Shown piece after piece: positions 18,172-27,267 of a DNA stretch of 64,000 bases; the first letter of the stretch is position 1; the number at the start of each line of letters is the position of its first letter. The DNA lies in assembly GCF_003628445.1 (NCBI RefSeq), contig NZ_RBZO01000013.1:42268-106267 (forward strand). The letters run 5' to 3'. The translations under genes and the position numbers were made by a program. This DNA is from Oceanobacillus bengalensis (GTDB lineage: Bacteria; Bacillota; Bacilli; Bacillales; Amphibacillaceae). Under the pieces are notes generated by a model. It did no database searches and had not been told where the DNA came from. It was given only the letters and a program-made list of their open reading frames with translations.

Positions 18172-19174
18172 TAATAGCTACGAAGTCATTCTTCGCCGCA
18201 AAAGTTAGTATGAAGGTTGTTCCTTCGCCAGGTGTTGAGGCAACATCAATATGTATTTTCAAAGCCTTTGCCACTTTCTTGGTTAAATATAGCCCCATTC
18301 CAGTTGCAGCATTATCTTTGTGATTGCTCGTAGACGTAAAACCTTTTTCAAAGATTCGCGGCAAATCCTTCCCATCAATTCCACGACCAGCATCTGTAAT
18401 TTGTAACTGAGCTAGCCCTTTTTTTCGAAAACTAATAATTTGTATATCAGCTGCGTCACTATATTTCACCGCATTTGTTAGTACCTGTCTAATCATAAAA
18501 CTTAACCATTTCGCATCCGAAAGAACTTCTTTCACATCTAGTTCTACATCAAAGCCAATCCCTTTTTGAAAACACCAAGACTTTAATTCTCGAATCTCAT
18601 TAAAAAGAAGGGGTTCTAGTTCAACTTTCTCAATATACAAATCATTTTCCATAAACGGAATCCGCTTCTGATGTAATTGTTGGTCAAGTAGTAAGTGAAT
18701 TCTAAGCCACTCATACTGAAGCTTGACCCTTAGTGATTCGTCCTCTATACGTTCGATCATTAGCTGCATCGTTGTTAGTGGTGTTTTTACTTCATGAATC
18801 CAGGAAAGCAATTCATCTTTTTCCTGTTCAATAGCTGTTAGACTTCGATTTGTTTCTTCTTTATAGAATTCGTTTTGCAATGTGACAAATTCCTCTAATA
18901 TTTTTTCAAAAGGACTGCTGGCCAGCTTGACACTCTCTATATCCATACTAGGATGCCACTCTTCTATACTCTTATAGTATTTCACCTCTCGATGATATTG
19001 AACAAACAGAAACACGATGAAAATGATTGTAGATAAGAACACAAAGTATGAGATGGATGATATGTTAATTGTCGGGTCAATAAATCCGATAAATAGCAGT
19101 AATAAATGGAAAAAGCAAAATAACACTATCCAATGAAGCCTTTCTATCAGATACTTTTTAACCATGGAAGGCAT
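18161..19174 (-). CDS. BceS-type intramembrane-sensing histidine kinase
   Basis: Two membrane helices in the first 60 residues are joined by a very short loop, so the kinase lacks an extracellular sensor. This is the mark of BceS-type kinases that receive their signal from the ABC transporter. The H-box is HEVKTPLTT (His127). The C-terminal ATPase domain has N (RQVLTNAVKYS), G1 (DAGRGIDGKDL) and G2 (GMGLYL) boxes. The gene overlaps the response-regulator gene by 17 nt if it starts at 19174; an ATG at 19165 is also plausible. Confidence 0.92.
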   Translation of the reverse strand: MPSMVKKYLIERLHWIVLFCFFHLLLLFIGFIDPTINISSISYFVFLSTIIFIVFLFVQYHREVKYYKSIEEWHPSMDIESVKLASSPFEKILEEFVTLQNEFYKEETNRSLTAIEQEKDELLSWIHEVKTPLTTMQLMIERIEDESLRVKLQYEWLRIHLLLDQQLHQKRIPFMENDLYIEKVELEPLLFNEIRELKSWCFQKGIGFDVELDVKEVLSDAKWLSFMIRQVLTNAVKYSDAADIQIISFRKKGLAQLQITDAGRGIDGKDLPRIFEKGFTSTSNHKDNAATGMGLYLTKKVAKALKIHIDVASTPGEGTTFILTFAAKNDFVAIRSM

Positions 19175-19856
19175 CCACTTCTTTTGCTAAATAGCCTTGT
19201 CCGACTTTAGTTTCGATATGACTACCTAAACCGATTTCTCCTAGCCTTTTTCTAAGACGATTCACATTTACTGTCAACGTATTATCACTGACAAAGCGCG
19301 AGTCATCCCATAGGCTTTTTATGATTTCCTCTCGGCTTACAATACTATTTTTATGTTCCACTAGTATCTTTAATATGTACATTTCATTTTTCGTAAGTTC
19401 CAGTGTTGTTTCACTTTTCTCAACCGTATTTTTCTCGTAATCAATTGTTGCACCATTCCACGTCTTTAAACTTGTCTGCTCTGTCACGTTGTAATTGTAT
19501 ACACGCCTTAGGATAGCTTGAATCTTAGCAATCAGCACGTCAAAGTGAAATGGTTTTTGGATGAAATCATCTGCTCCAAGCTGCATCGACATGACCATAT
19601 CTGTTGGGTGGTCACGGGAAGACAAGAAAATGATCGGCACATTCGAGTATGTGCGAATCATCCGGCACCAATGGAATCCATCGAATTTCGGCAATTGAAT
19701 ATCAATAACAACTAAGTCAGGATTTACGCTTGTAAATTCCTCCATCACATTACCAAAATCACCGATACCATACACCTTATAAGACCACTGTGTAAGTCTA
19801 TCTTTTATTTCACCAAATAACGACACATCATCTTCAATTAACATAATCTTAAACAT
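19158..19856 (-). CDS. BceR-type OmpR-family response regulator
   Basis: A 232-residue regulator with a receiver domain (acidic pair in LIEDD, phospho-acceptor Asp52 in VIDIQLPKFDG, Lys in IQKPF) and an OmpR winged helix (TLTVNVNRLRKRL). It is the first gene of the regulator-kinase-ATPase-permease module and should activate the ABC genes in response to cell-wall peptide antibiotics. A dispersed repeat ends only 1-2 nt before its ATG, leaving no strong ribosome site beyond the repeat's own AGG. Confidence 0.93.
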   Translation of the reverse strand: MFKIMLIEDDVSLFGEIKDRLTQWSYKVYGIGDFGNVMEEFTSVNPDLVVIDIQLPKFDGFHWCRMIRTYSNVPIIFLSSRDHPTDMVMSMQLGADDFIQKPFHFDVLIAKIQAILRRVYNYNVTEQTSLKTWNGATIDYEKNTVEKSETTLELTKNEMYILKILVEHKNSIVSREEIIKSLWDDSRFVSDNTLTVNVNRLRKRLGEIGLGSHIETKVGQGYLAKEVDAFHG

Positions 19857-19857
19857 A

Positions 19858-19908
19858 GGTGCCTGTCACTTGTCGAATTTTGTCAATAAAATCGTGTGGT
19901 GACAGGTT
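19858..19908. repeat. Dispersed palindromic repeat, copy 8
   Basis: GGTGCCTGTCACTTGTCGAA at left and GGTGACAGGTT at right (last bases degenerate). It abuts the start codon of the response-regulator gene. Confidence 0.85.
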
Positions 19909-20017
19909 CAACTCCCTTCCTGAGAAAATTGTTCTCTTTTAATTAAACCATAAAAACACCCCCTAAGTCAGGCATTCTTCTTCCTGCTGTTTGGAGGCGT
20001 ATGGCAAGTTCTTTCAC

Positions 20018-20722
20018 TTAGTTCTTATCTAGAAAGATTGTATCTACAATACTATTAACATGAATCTCTGTTGTATTAAACTGCGGGATATCTAGATCAT
20101 CATCTTTTATAATCATCGGCAATTCTGTACAGCCTAAGATAATCCCTTGGATCTTATCCTCATGGGTCATTCGTTTGATAATCTCCAAATATTTTCCCTT
20201 CGTTTCCACATTAACAATTCCGTTCTCTAATTCCTCAACAATCTTCTGATGAATGTATTGCTGTTCTGAGTGAGTTGGTACGAATATTTCTTTGTTACCT
20301 GAGATAAATGGTGTCTTAAAAAAATCATTTTCCATCGTAAACTTCGTTCCAATTAAGCCAATTCTGTCTATACCGAAAGCTTCTGCCTTTTTATATGTTT
20401 CTTCTACAATACTAATCATCGGAATTTGAACCTGCTGCTGGACCTGGTCAAACACAATATGCGGCGTATTTGCAGAGATGATCGCAAAATCTGCCCCAAC
20501 CAATTCTAGTTTCTTAACTGCATCAACTAAATAATCAGCCAAACCGTCTACTTGGTTCGTATCAATTAAATGAAAAACTTTATACATATTGATGCTGTTA
20601 ATAAACAGCTCAGGTAACACTTCTTTACTTCCTAATCTATCCTGATATTTGGAGATAATTTGTTGATAATAATCGACCGTTGACTCAGGTCCCAATCCCC
20701 CAACAATTCCAACCTTATTCAT
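20018..20722 (-). CDS. Aspartate/glutamate racemase family protein
   Basis: A 234-residue member of the cofactor-independent racemase family, beginning with KVGIVGGLGPESTVDYY. The two catalytic positions are Thr86 (SANTPH) and Cys198 (LGCTELP). This Thr/Cys arrangement is that of the YgeA/EcL-DER subgroup rather than the usual Cys/Cys racemases, and in E. coli it gives a one-sided L-Asp/L-Glu-specific enzyme. The gene stands alone. The substrate here is inferred from the family only. Confidence 0.85.
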   Translation of the reverse strand: MNKVGIVGGLGPESTVDYYQQIISKYQDRLGSKEVLPELFINSINMYKVFHLIDTNQVDGLADYLVDAVKKLELVGADFAIISANTPHIVFDQVQQQVQIPMISIVEETYKKAEAFGIDRIGLIGTKFTMENDFFKTPFISGNKEIFVPTHSEQQYIHQKIVEELENGIVNVETKGKYLEIIKRMTHEDKIQGIILGCTELPMIIKDDDLDIPQFNTTEIHVNSIVDTIFLDKN

Positions 20723-20833
20723 CCAATCTCCCCCTCACAACAATTTAATACAATACCAACTTCTTGTCTAACACCTCAACTAAATTTTATACTATACATT
20801 TTATTCTAAACTAAACTACTAGGTTTAATCAAG

Positions 20834-20860
20834 AATCCCTTCCAACTATTGGAAGGGATT
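20834..20860 (-). terminator. Hairpin past the RND exporter gene
   Basis: AATCCCTTCCA and TGGAAGGGATT form an 11-bp perfect stem around a 5-nt loop, 8 nt past the RND stop codon on the minus strand. The T-run after it is poor. Confidence 0.65.
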
Positions 20861-20867
20861 CAATCTA

Positions 20868-23800
20868 CTAACTTACACTTTCCGCTGGCTCATTGTCTTC
20901 CTTTTTCTTCTTCCTAAAAATTCTTCCAAAGCCATTTCCGATTGCATTAAAAATACGATAAACGGAAGGTACTAAGACTAATGTGATGATTGTTGCAAAC
21001 GATAGGCCTGAAATAATCGCTGTTGCCATTGGCGCCTGATAATTCCCTGTCGTCCCTGCGGCAAGTGCAAGTGGCAACATTCCACCTATTGTTGTTAACG
21101 TCGTCATAAAGATTGGGCGGATACGGTCCTTACCCGCTTGCAGTAATGCTTCATTAGCTGTGTATCCTGCTTTGCGTAATTGGTTTGTTCGATCAATCAA
21201 GAGAATGGCATTATTTAAAACAATTCCAATCAACATGATAATGCCCATTCCAGACATCACACTTAACTCACGTTGTGTGAGAAACAATCCAAGAATGACA
21301 CCGACAATCGTCATTGGAATCACTGACATCACGATAAATGGATGTGCAAGATGATTAAATTGTACAGCCATCACAAGGTATACGAGGAACATAGATATGA
21401 CGAAAATTAGAATCATATCGAAAATAAGTTCTTGTTGTGATTCAAGATCTCCACCAGCAGAAATCGTGTAGCCCTTAGGTGTTTCAAAATTGCTGATTAG
21501 ACCTTGTACTTCACGATTAACCGTGCCTAAATCTGTATTTTCGATATCTGCAGAAACGGTTATAAATCGTTCACCATTACTGTGTGAAATTTCATTTGGC
21601 GTATCTACACTTTTCAGTTTAATAAATGTAGACAAGGCTTTATCACCATCAATTGTAGGGAGCTTCCACTCAAGTAAGGCGGATTCGTCTTCAACCTTTT
21701 CATCCCATTTCATTACGATAGGAACGCTTTCTTCTTCTATATCAAGCTCATCGATTGGCATGTTAATGAATGCTTCCCCAATACCTTCTCGAACCTGCAT
21801 TTCCGACAATCCAGCATCCTTAATAGCTTCCTCCTGTAATTCTACAACCTTTTCAATGGAGGTTCGTTCAATAGAGTTGTTTATACCAACAATTCCTTCA
21901 ATTTCATCGAGCTCTTTTGTAAACTCATGAACAATCGTTTGAAGTTCCTCGTAATTTTCTCCTTGAATCTGTATTTGAATCGGACTGCCAACGCTAACAG
22001 ACATCGCACTTTGTACACTGTTTATCGGATAATCCTCATCAAGTTCCCGTAGCGAGCTTAAAATTTCTTCGTTTACTTCCTTTTGTTCTGTTGTAATCTC
22101 TTCGCCCTTCGTCATATTGATAAGCATGAAGAACATAGAGCCATCATCAATAATGTAACTTGATTTTACATCTTCTATTTCAGATAATGTGTCACTTATT
22201 TTCAGGGCAATGTCTTCCTTATCTTCTATCGAAACCCCTGTTTCCAAATCAATTATTAATTCTGCGTAACGGTTAAGGATATCTGGCATAATTGTCATTG
22301 GTATTTTAAACACAAGGAACAATGAACCGACAAACATGAAGAAGAAAAGCACAATCATCGCTAAACTATTTCTTTTTTTCTTTATCACCCATGAAATAAA
22401 CCTGCCGTATCCCTGTATAAATCGTCCTTCTTTTCCAGTTTTCTTTCTGCGTAGTGTCAGGAACCTTTCTGATAAAGTTGGAATTAATGTAAACGACACA
22501 ATGACAGAACTTACCAATGTTATCGCTACAACTACACTCAAGAGCACCATGAACTGTCCCACGTCACCACCCATTAATCCGATTGGCACGAACACCACGA
22601 TGGTGGTTAAGATGGAGGCAATAACTGCAGATGCAACTTCCTTTGTCCCATCAATTACAGCAACTAAAGGCTTAATTCCTTGTTCTTTCTTCTTATAAAT
22701 GGATTCCAATATAACAATAGAAGCATCCACCATCATTCCAATTCCTAACCCTAAAGCAATTAAGGTTAGCATATTAAGACTATAATCCAATATCCACATC
22801 GACAGGATGGTTAGCAAAATAGATGTAGGGATGGAAATGCCGATGATAATTGTTGCTCTTACATTACGTAAGAAAACGAGTAAAACAACAATTGCCAATA
22901 TACCACCTATCAGAATATTACTCGTAACACCATCAATCGATTCCTTTACATAATCTGCTTGCGCAACGAGTTCATTTAGTTCGAAATCTCCTACTAATCC
23001 TTCATCTCGAATATTTTCGATTTCTTCACGTACTGCTTCTGCCATATCAATTTGTGTTACATCAGATGCACTTCCAATTTGAACAAAGATAAAATCCTTT
23101 GTTCCATTTTTCCAAACGTAAGATGAACTTTCCAAGGGTTGTAATGAAATATCAGCAACTTCATCTAAATCAATAAAACCTGACTGTGTAGGAATCTGTA
23201 TGATCTCCACATCTTCTACCGATTCTAATCGAGACTCCCATCTTAGTGATGGCTGTTCCTCTTCAGCTTTTAGTTCCCCTAATGTTGCTTCCATGTTTGC
23301 TTGCTGAATAATCCCACGAACTTGCGATATATCAAGCGCATTCTCAGACATTGCGTCTCGGTCAAATTCTATCGTTACTTCGTATTTTTGGATGCCCATG
23401 AGAGAAACATCCCGAACTTCGGGCAGTTCCTCTAAGCGTGGTTCAAGAATATCCTCGGCAAATGCAGTCATTTCGTCCATATCACCATTCGACACATCCA
23501 TGAAAAATTCATAGCTTGCACTCACGCTCATTTGATCTGCTAATACTTCCGTAATTCCAGAGACCGTTGAGGTAATGGAGTTTGCAACAGACTCCACTTC
23601 TTTTGACACTTCTTCTCCTCGTCCTTTTTCAATCATGATTTGCAAACTACTTTGGCCAATCGTTGTTGTTGAATAGATATCCTCAACCCCATCAATCCCA
23701 AAGATTTGTTGTTCTAGTGGTGTAGTAATTGACCGTTCCACCTCAATGGCAGCCATATCACCGGCACTAACAGTCACATACGCACCATCAAAATCCACTT

Positions 23801-23909
23801 CTGGCAATAACTCCTCATCAAGCTTTGTTAGTGCATAGCTACCTAGAATAAGTACCAACACAGTAACCAGACTTACCAAAATCTTCCGCCTCACAATAAA
23901 ATTAAGCAA
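20868..23909 (-). CDS. RND-family efflux transporter (SwrC/AcrB-like)
   Basis: A 1013-residue protein with the RND layout: TM1 at the N-terminus, a large extracytoplasmic loop, six TMs, then the same again. The TM4 motif reads GLGIGMMVDASIVILESIY. It resembles Bacillus SwrC (YerP), which gives resistance to surfactin and other amphiphiles. Length is slightly shorter than SwrC, so the name is not transferred. The start is a TTG behind GGGGGAAGGG. No membrane-fusion protein gene is adjacent, as usual in Gram-positives. A repeat copy lies 22 bp upstream of the start. Confidence 0.9.
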   Translation of the reverse strand: MLNFIVRRKILVSLVTVLVLILGSYALTKLDEELLPEVDFDGAYVTVSAGDMAAIEVERSITTPLEQQIFGIDGVEDIYSTTTIGQSSLQIMIEKGRGEEVSKEVESVANSITSTVSGITEVLADQMSVSASYEFFMDVSNGDMDEMTAFAEDILEPRLEELPEVRDVSLMGIQKYEVTIEFDRDAMSENALDISQVRGIIQQANMEATLGELKAEEEQPSLRWESRLESVEDVEIIQIPTQSGFIDLDEVADISLQPLESSSYVWKNGTKDFIFVQIGSASDVTQIDMAEAVREEIENIRDEGLVGDFELNELVAQADYVKESIDGVTSNILIGGILAIVVLLVFLRNVRATIIIGISIPTSILLTILSMWILDYSLNMLTLIALGLGIGMMVDASIVILESIYKKKEQGIKPLVAVIDGTKEVASAVIASILTTIVVFVPIGLMGGDVGQFMVLLSVVVAITLVSSVIVSFTLIPTLSERFLTLRRKKTGKEGRFIQGYGRFISWVIKKKRNSLAMIVLFFFMFVGSLFLVFKIPMTIMPDILNRYAELIIDLETGVSIEDKEDIALKISDTLSEIEDVKSSYIIDDGSMFFMLINMTKGEEITTEQKEVNEEILSSLRELDEDYPINSVQSAMSVSVGSPIQIQIQGENYEELQTIVHEFTKELDEIEGIVGINNSIERTSIEKVVELQEEAIKDAGLSEMQVREGIGEAFINMPIDELDIEEESVPIVMKWDEKVEDESALLEWKLPTIDGDKALSTFIKLKSVDTPNEISHSNGERFITVSADIENTDLGTVNREVQGLISNFETPKGYTISAGGDLESQQELIFDMILIFVISMFLVYLVMAVQFNHLAHPFIVMSVIPMTIVGVILGLFLTQRELSVMSGMGIIMLIGIVLNNAILLIDRTNQLRKAGYTANEALLQAGKDRIRPIFMTTLTTIGGMLPLALAAGTTGNYQAPMATAIISGLSFATIITLVLVPSVYRIFNAIGNGFGRIFRKKKKEDNEPAESVS

Positions 23910-23931
23910 AACCCTTCCCCCAGTTCATATA

Positions 23932-23990
23932 GGTGCCTGTCACTTGTCGAATTACGTTGAAACTTGTCGAAAATATACGGTGACGGGCAT
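23932..23990. repeat. Dispersed palindromic repeat, copy 9
   Basis: GGTGCCTGTCACTTGTCGAA at left and ACGGTGACGGGCAT at right; three phased units inside. It lies in the 5' leader of the RND exporter gene. Confidence 0.85.
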
Positions 23991-24095
23991 CATTTACTAT
24001 AACTAGTTTAATCTATCTAAATATTATAAACATTACGCCTAGGGCTGATTTTTATATAAGACTAGAGGCTTAGGTGTTGTTTACGATTCTTCCAA

Positions 24096-24129
24096 CAAAA
24101 AAAGAGAACTCTAATAAGAATTCCCTTTC
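24096..24129 (-). terminator. Terminator of the GNAT gene
   Basis: On the minus strand AGGGAATTCT and AGTTCTCT form an imperfect stem directly followed by TTTTTTT, about 45 nt past the acetyltransferase stop. Confidence 0.65.
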
Positions 24130-24171
24130 TATCCTTCACATCCAATTGAACAATTGAACAATATAAAAAAT

Positions 24172-24753
24172 CTATTCCAGCATTTTTTCGTAACAAACAC
24201 ACTCATGGACTCGACTAAAGCATTCTCTAATCGTATCTGTATCTTCACCCACATAATGTGCAAATACGTGTACAGGAAATAAATCAGGGACTTCACTTTT
24301 TATTTTCCCCTGTATCTCATCTTCCAGATAAACATGTAAATACGAACGAACATTAACAAATCCATTCTTTCTATACCATCGATTTACCCAATCATCATCC
24401 CTGGTCCAAGCCTCAAACCGATTTAACTTCTTTTCTTTCGCAAGATATTCTGCTTCCTCTAGTAGCAACTTCCCTATTCCGTTTCTGCGATGATCTGGAT
24501 GAATAGCAATATGCCATATCATGCCCCCTAATCCAGTTCCTCTTGAGCAAACGGTGCGCTCCTCCTCTTCGTATTCAATATCCAAGAGCCCAATGATTTC
24601 CCCATTTTCAACTGCAACCAACTCAATTGCTGGATTTTCATACTTCTCCTTTTGTGTCAACACATTATCATAATAAGACGTATCTAAAAATGCTAAAACC
24701 CTACAACGAAGCCAACCAGTTTCATCATTTACATGATAATTTCTAATTTCCAT
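24172..24753 (-). CDS. GNAT-family N-acetyltransferase
   Basis: A 193-residue GNAT enzyme. The acetyl-CoA binding motif HIAIHPDHRRNGIGKLLLEE (about residues 81-100) is clear. Members transfer an acetyl group to an amine on a small molecule or protein. The substrate is not evident; the C-terminal 60 residues (VFAHYVGEDTDTIRE) resemble those of uncharacterised Bacillus acetyltransferases. The ATG is preceded by AGAGGAG. Its 5' leader holds a small peptide gene and a terminator-like hairpin, which suggests attenuation control. Confidence 0.9.
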   Translation of the reverse strand: MEIRNYHVNDETGWLRCRVLAFLDTSYYDNVLTQKEKYENPAIELVAVENGEIIGLLDIEYEEEERTVCSRGTGLGGMIWHIAIHPDHRRNGIGKLLLEEAEYLAKEKKLNRFEAWTRDDDWVNRWYRKNGFVNVRSYLHVYLEDEIQGKIKSEVPDLFPVHVFAHYVGEDTDTIRECFSRVHECVCYEKMLE

Positions 24754-24812
24754 CGTAGTCTCCTCTTTTCATTTTATTATTTCACCAACCACTTCAGTGG
24801 AAATCTTTTCAT

Positions 24813-24846
24813 AGAAAAAGGACCACCGCATAACACGAAGGTCCTT
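24813..24846 (-). terminator. Terminator/attenuator in the GNAT leader
   Basis: On the minus strand AAGGACC and GGTCCTT pair around a 15-nt loop and are followed by TTTTTCT. The hairpin sits 9 nt past the leader peptide stop and about 60 nt before the acetyltransferase start. Confidence 0.65.
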
Positions 24847-24855
24847 ATACATTCA

Positions 24856-24939
24856 CTATTTCAATTTATTGAGATTTATTTTCGAGAGAAAAGAGCCACC
24901 GTATTTCTTTTCTAAACATATCCAATTTGTATTTTTCAT
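24856..24939 (-). CDS. Leader peptide, 27 residues, upstream of GNAT gene
   Basis: An ATG at 24937-24939, preceded by GAGGAGGGG with 7 nt spacing, opens 27 codons beginning MKNTNWICLEKKYGG and ending in TAG. The ribosome site is much stronger than expected by chance. The stop falls just before a terminator hairpin, the geometry of a leader peptide controlling a downstream gene through ribosome position. It resembles no family I know. A free-standing microprotein is the alternative. Confidence 0.55.
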   Translation of the reverse strand: MKNTNWICLEKKYGGSFLSKINLNKLK

Positions 24940-25052
24940 GTGAATCCCCTCCTCTTCCGTGCAATTATCAACAAATTTATTGTAACAAATTTTCAGAACA
25001 AATAAAATAGTTATTTTCATTCTAACTTCAAGAAAATTGCACTGCTTCCATT

Positions 25053-25526
25053 CTAGTCATCAAGTAATTCTCTGTTCTTTTTATAGGAACGTTTGAGTGA
25101 TAAATATATTACCAGATAATAAAAGAAGACAAAAAATAATGTTGGGCCAACGATGTCTATGGCACTCTCAAAGTCTGATGGAAATCCTTCAAATATACCA
25201 TGAAAAATAAAAAAGAAGAATCCAACACTTGACGCCTGTATTATATTTGAACGCCTCTGCTTTACATATTGCTCCTTGGTTGAAACATCTGTGAATTCTA
25301 TACCAGAGAAAATATATCGTATTAACGTGTAAAACGATATAAATCCAATAACGATTATCGGGTGGATAGTGTTACTATCAATATCCCATTCTAACCAACT
25401 ACTAAAAAAAGAAAATATAAATAATATGACTGTTAAGAGCACTGCCGCTTCTGCCAAAAAATATATGATTCTAGTACGTTTGTATTCATCATCAGGCAGT
25501 AAAAAGTTTAAAAAAGAACGTATCAT
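25053..25526 (-). CDS. Four-TM membrane protein of unknown function
   Basis: 157 residues with four hydrophobic segments (about 22-45, 55-72, 95-112 and 125-146) and charged ends. It is immediately downstream of a small XRE regulator gene (3-bp gap), with a GGGAGGG ribosome site inside the regulator's last codons. Small XRE/multi-TM membrane protein pairs of this form are common in Bacilli, and the membrane protein is usually assumed to be regulated by its partner. I do not recognise a function. Confidence 0.75.
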   Translation of the reverse strand: MIRSFLNFLLPDDEYKRTRIIYFLAEAAVLLTVILFIFSFFSSWLEWDIDSNTIHPIIVIGFISFYTLIRYIFSGIEFTDVSTKEQYVKQRRSNIIQASSVGFFFFIFHGIFEGFPSDFESAIDIVGPTLFFVFFYYLVIYLSLKRSYKKNRELLDD

Positions 25527-25529
25527 TGT

Positions 25530-25724
25530 TTAAGAACCCTCCCAAAATAAGTCATCCAATGTTTTGTCTAATTCCTTGGCAATTGCAATACAAAGGTGCA
25601 AACTAGGATTGTACTTTCCCTTCTCAATTAATCCAATCGTTTGTCTTGTCGCCTTTACCCTTGAGGCAAGTTGCTCCTGTGTAAGCCCTTTTTCAATTCT
25701 AGCTAGCTTCATTTTACTCGTCAT
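25530..25724 (-). CDS. Small XRE-family regulator (YozG/YgzD-like)
   Basis: A 64-residue single-domain helix-turn-helix protein: MKLARIEKGLTQEQLASRV, then TRQTIGLIEKGKYNPSLHL, ending with the typical LDDLFWEGS. The start at 25724 has GGGGTGG 5 nt upstream; a longer frame to 25778 has no ribosome site. It is transcribed with the four-TM protein gene. Confidence 0.88.
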   Translation of the reverse strand: MTSKMKLARIEKGLTQEQLASRVKATRQTIGLIEKGKYNPSLHLCIAIAKELDKTLDDLFWEGS

Positions 25725-25782
25725 ATCAACCACCCCAAAGACTAATATATCTAACATTATGTAAATTATATCATACATACAA

Positions 25783-25844
25783 GGCGCCTGTCACCCGTCG
25801 AATTTCGTCGAATGATGGCGAAAACCGAACGGTGACAGGCACCC
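25783..25844. repeat. Dispersed palindromic repeat, copy 10
   Basis: A full copy with GGCGCCTGTCAC and GTGACAGGCACC ends and three CGTCGAA/GGCGAAA-type units. It lies between the XRE promoter region and the end of the germination operon. Confidence 0.88.
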
Positions 25845-25852
25845 TAAACCGT

Positions 25853-26011
25853 TCATATTATATTCGAAAAAAATGGGACGATAACGACTGCAATTCCCAG
25901 TATAAATACCACGATTGATCCAGATCGATTCTTATCCTTCCATAACGAAATACCAAATCCAAAAGTATAAACAAAAACACTGATAGCAACAATCCACAAC
26001 ATAACAACCAT
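25853..26011 (-). CDS. Small two-TM protein, fourth gene of the germination operon
   Basis: A 52-residue protein starting MVVMLWIVAI with two hydrophobic segments (residues 1-20 and 32-52) joined by WKDKNRSGS. Its ATG overlaps the stop of the Ger(x)C gene (TAATG), and GAGGTGAGG precedes it, so it should be translated by coupling. Small D-type proteins with two TMs are reported in some germinant-receptor operons of spore formers, and this is the best candidate family. Function is inferred from position only. Confidence 0.75.
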   Translation of the reverse strand: MVVMLWIVAISVFVYTFGFGISLWKDKNRSGSIVVFILGIAVVIVPFFSNII

Positions 26012-27267
26012 TAGTCCCTCACCTCATCTAAATCTGGCAATCTTATCTGTCTTCCAAACTTATCAATTCTAAGGTTTACGTTCACATTTATTTCCATCTC
26101 AGGATATGTTTTCATCCAGTTAAACTCCTCGTATTCAGGAATACTCAAAAATTCTTTCCTAGCAATGAGTGACCATCCAAAAGGTTCTGCACCAAACTCT
26201 TCCTGTGTTTTTTTAATGAGATCTTCAAACTTCTGTGTCAGCGTGTCCTCAAGAGAATCCTCTAACTTTTCTCTTTTCTTAACATCATCTGAATAATTAT
26301 TCATACTATGGTTCGTCATCACCTCTAATACTATCGGAACAGTAACATCGATTGTTGGTTTTTCTTTCTCCAGGTCCATATTCATGTCAATATTACCGTC
26401 TCTTTGAATTCTTGTTGTGAGTTGATAATCTTCATCGAACGGATCAGGCATTGCTGTCAATATTTCACGAGGTTTTTCAAAAATATTACTCAATAGAAAA
26501 GAAAGACGAGTTTCTTCTATTGTTAACGTATCAATCATTTTCCCCTCTTTAAAAACAGCAGACCCTGCAAATTGCGTCGTATTTGTTTCTCCTGAACTGT
26601 CAAATTCTCCTGCAATAATTTGATCCGAGTCCTCCTGTCTAGCTCCTTCTTCCTCCTGTTCCGTTGTAGCATATACCCCTAAGAAAACGTTTGCATCTGA
26701 TTCAGTAATTCGATAAAAGCTAAATAACTCCCCAGGCGGAATTGTCCCTGTTTCTTTCCCTCGTTTAAAAATCAAATCGAAGTATTTATGTGGTCTTTTG
26801 TCAACAAGCGGCTCATTATTTTGCATAAACGTACTTGGGGACTCTTTGCTCACTAAAATTCTTAGATCCCTTCGAAAATCTGTCGCTTTCGTTGCATCAT
26901 ACATCCATTTAATAAAATCATCATCTTTTGCAAATTCCTCTGAAACAATAATAAATCGCAACAAATCATAAGAAATTTGTTTTGCTATAACCGTATTAGC
27001 CAAGTTTCTTGCATTAATAAAATCATTAACTGAAAAGCTTATAATTTCCCTTGGAGGTTCGTCTCCACCTACTTTTGCACCCGATTGTGGATTCGCAATT
27101 AAATACGTTATCTCAACAAGGCCTTCCTTTACATCCTCAGGTTTGTCCAAGCCGATCGCAACAACATAGGCTAACTGTTCCACTTCCGTCTGATCCCAAC
27201 ACCCAGTGAGCAAAAGAAAGAAAAGGGAGAACAGAGCCAGTTTACATGGGAGATTTACTATTTTCAC
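26011..27267 (-). CDS. Spore germination lipoprotein, Ger(x)C family (C subunit)
   Basis: The C subunit of a GerA-type germinant receptor, a lipoprotein facing the outer side of the spore inner membrane. The N-terminal signal ends LLLTGC, followed by WDQTEVEQLAYVVAIGLD, a family hallmark. The start is a GTG at 27267 with AAAGGAGAG 8 nt upstream, and it overlaps the B-subunit stop (GTGA). A GTG seven codons earlier is less likely. Length (418 residues after this start) is normal. Confidence 0.93.
   Translation of the reverse strand: MKIVNLPCKLALFSLFFLLLTGCWDQTEVEQLAYVVAIGLDKPEDVKEGLVEITYLIANPQSGAKVGGDEPPREIISFSVNDFINARNLANTVIAKQISYDLLRFIIVSEEFAKDDDFIKWMYDATKATDFRRDLRILVSKESPSTFMQNNEPLVDKRPHKYFDLIFKRGKETGTIPPGELFSFYRITESDANVFLGVYATTEQEEEGARQEDSDQIIAGEFDSSGETNTTQFAGSAVFKEGKMIDTLTIEETRLSFLLSNIFEKPREILTAMPDPFDEDYQLTTRIQRDGNIDMNMDLEKEKPTIDVTVPIVLEVMTNHSMNNYSDDVKKREKLEDSLEDTLTQKFEDLIKKTQEEFGAEPFGWSLIARKEFLSIPEYEEFNWMKTYPEMEINVNVNLRIDKFGRQIRLPDLDEVRD

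Noticed and set aside
21490..21930. 146-codon open frame antisense to the RND exporter
   Set aside because: No ribosome site and fully inside a strongly supported gene.
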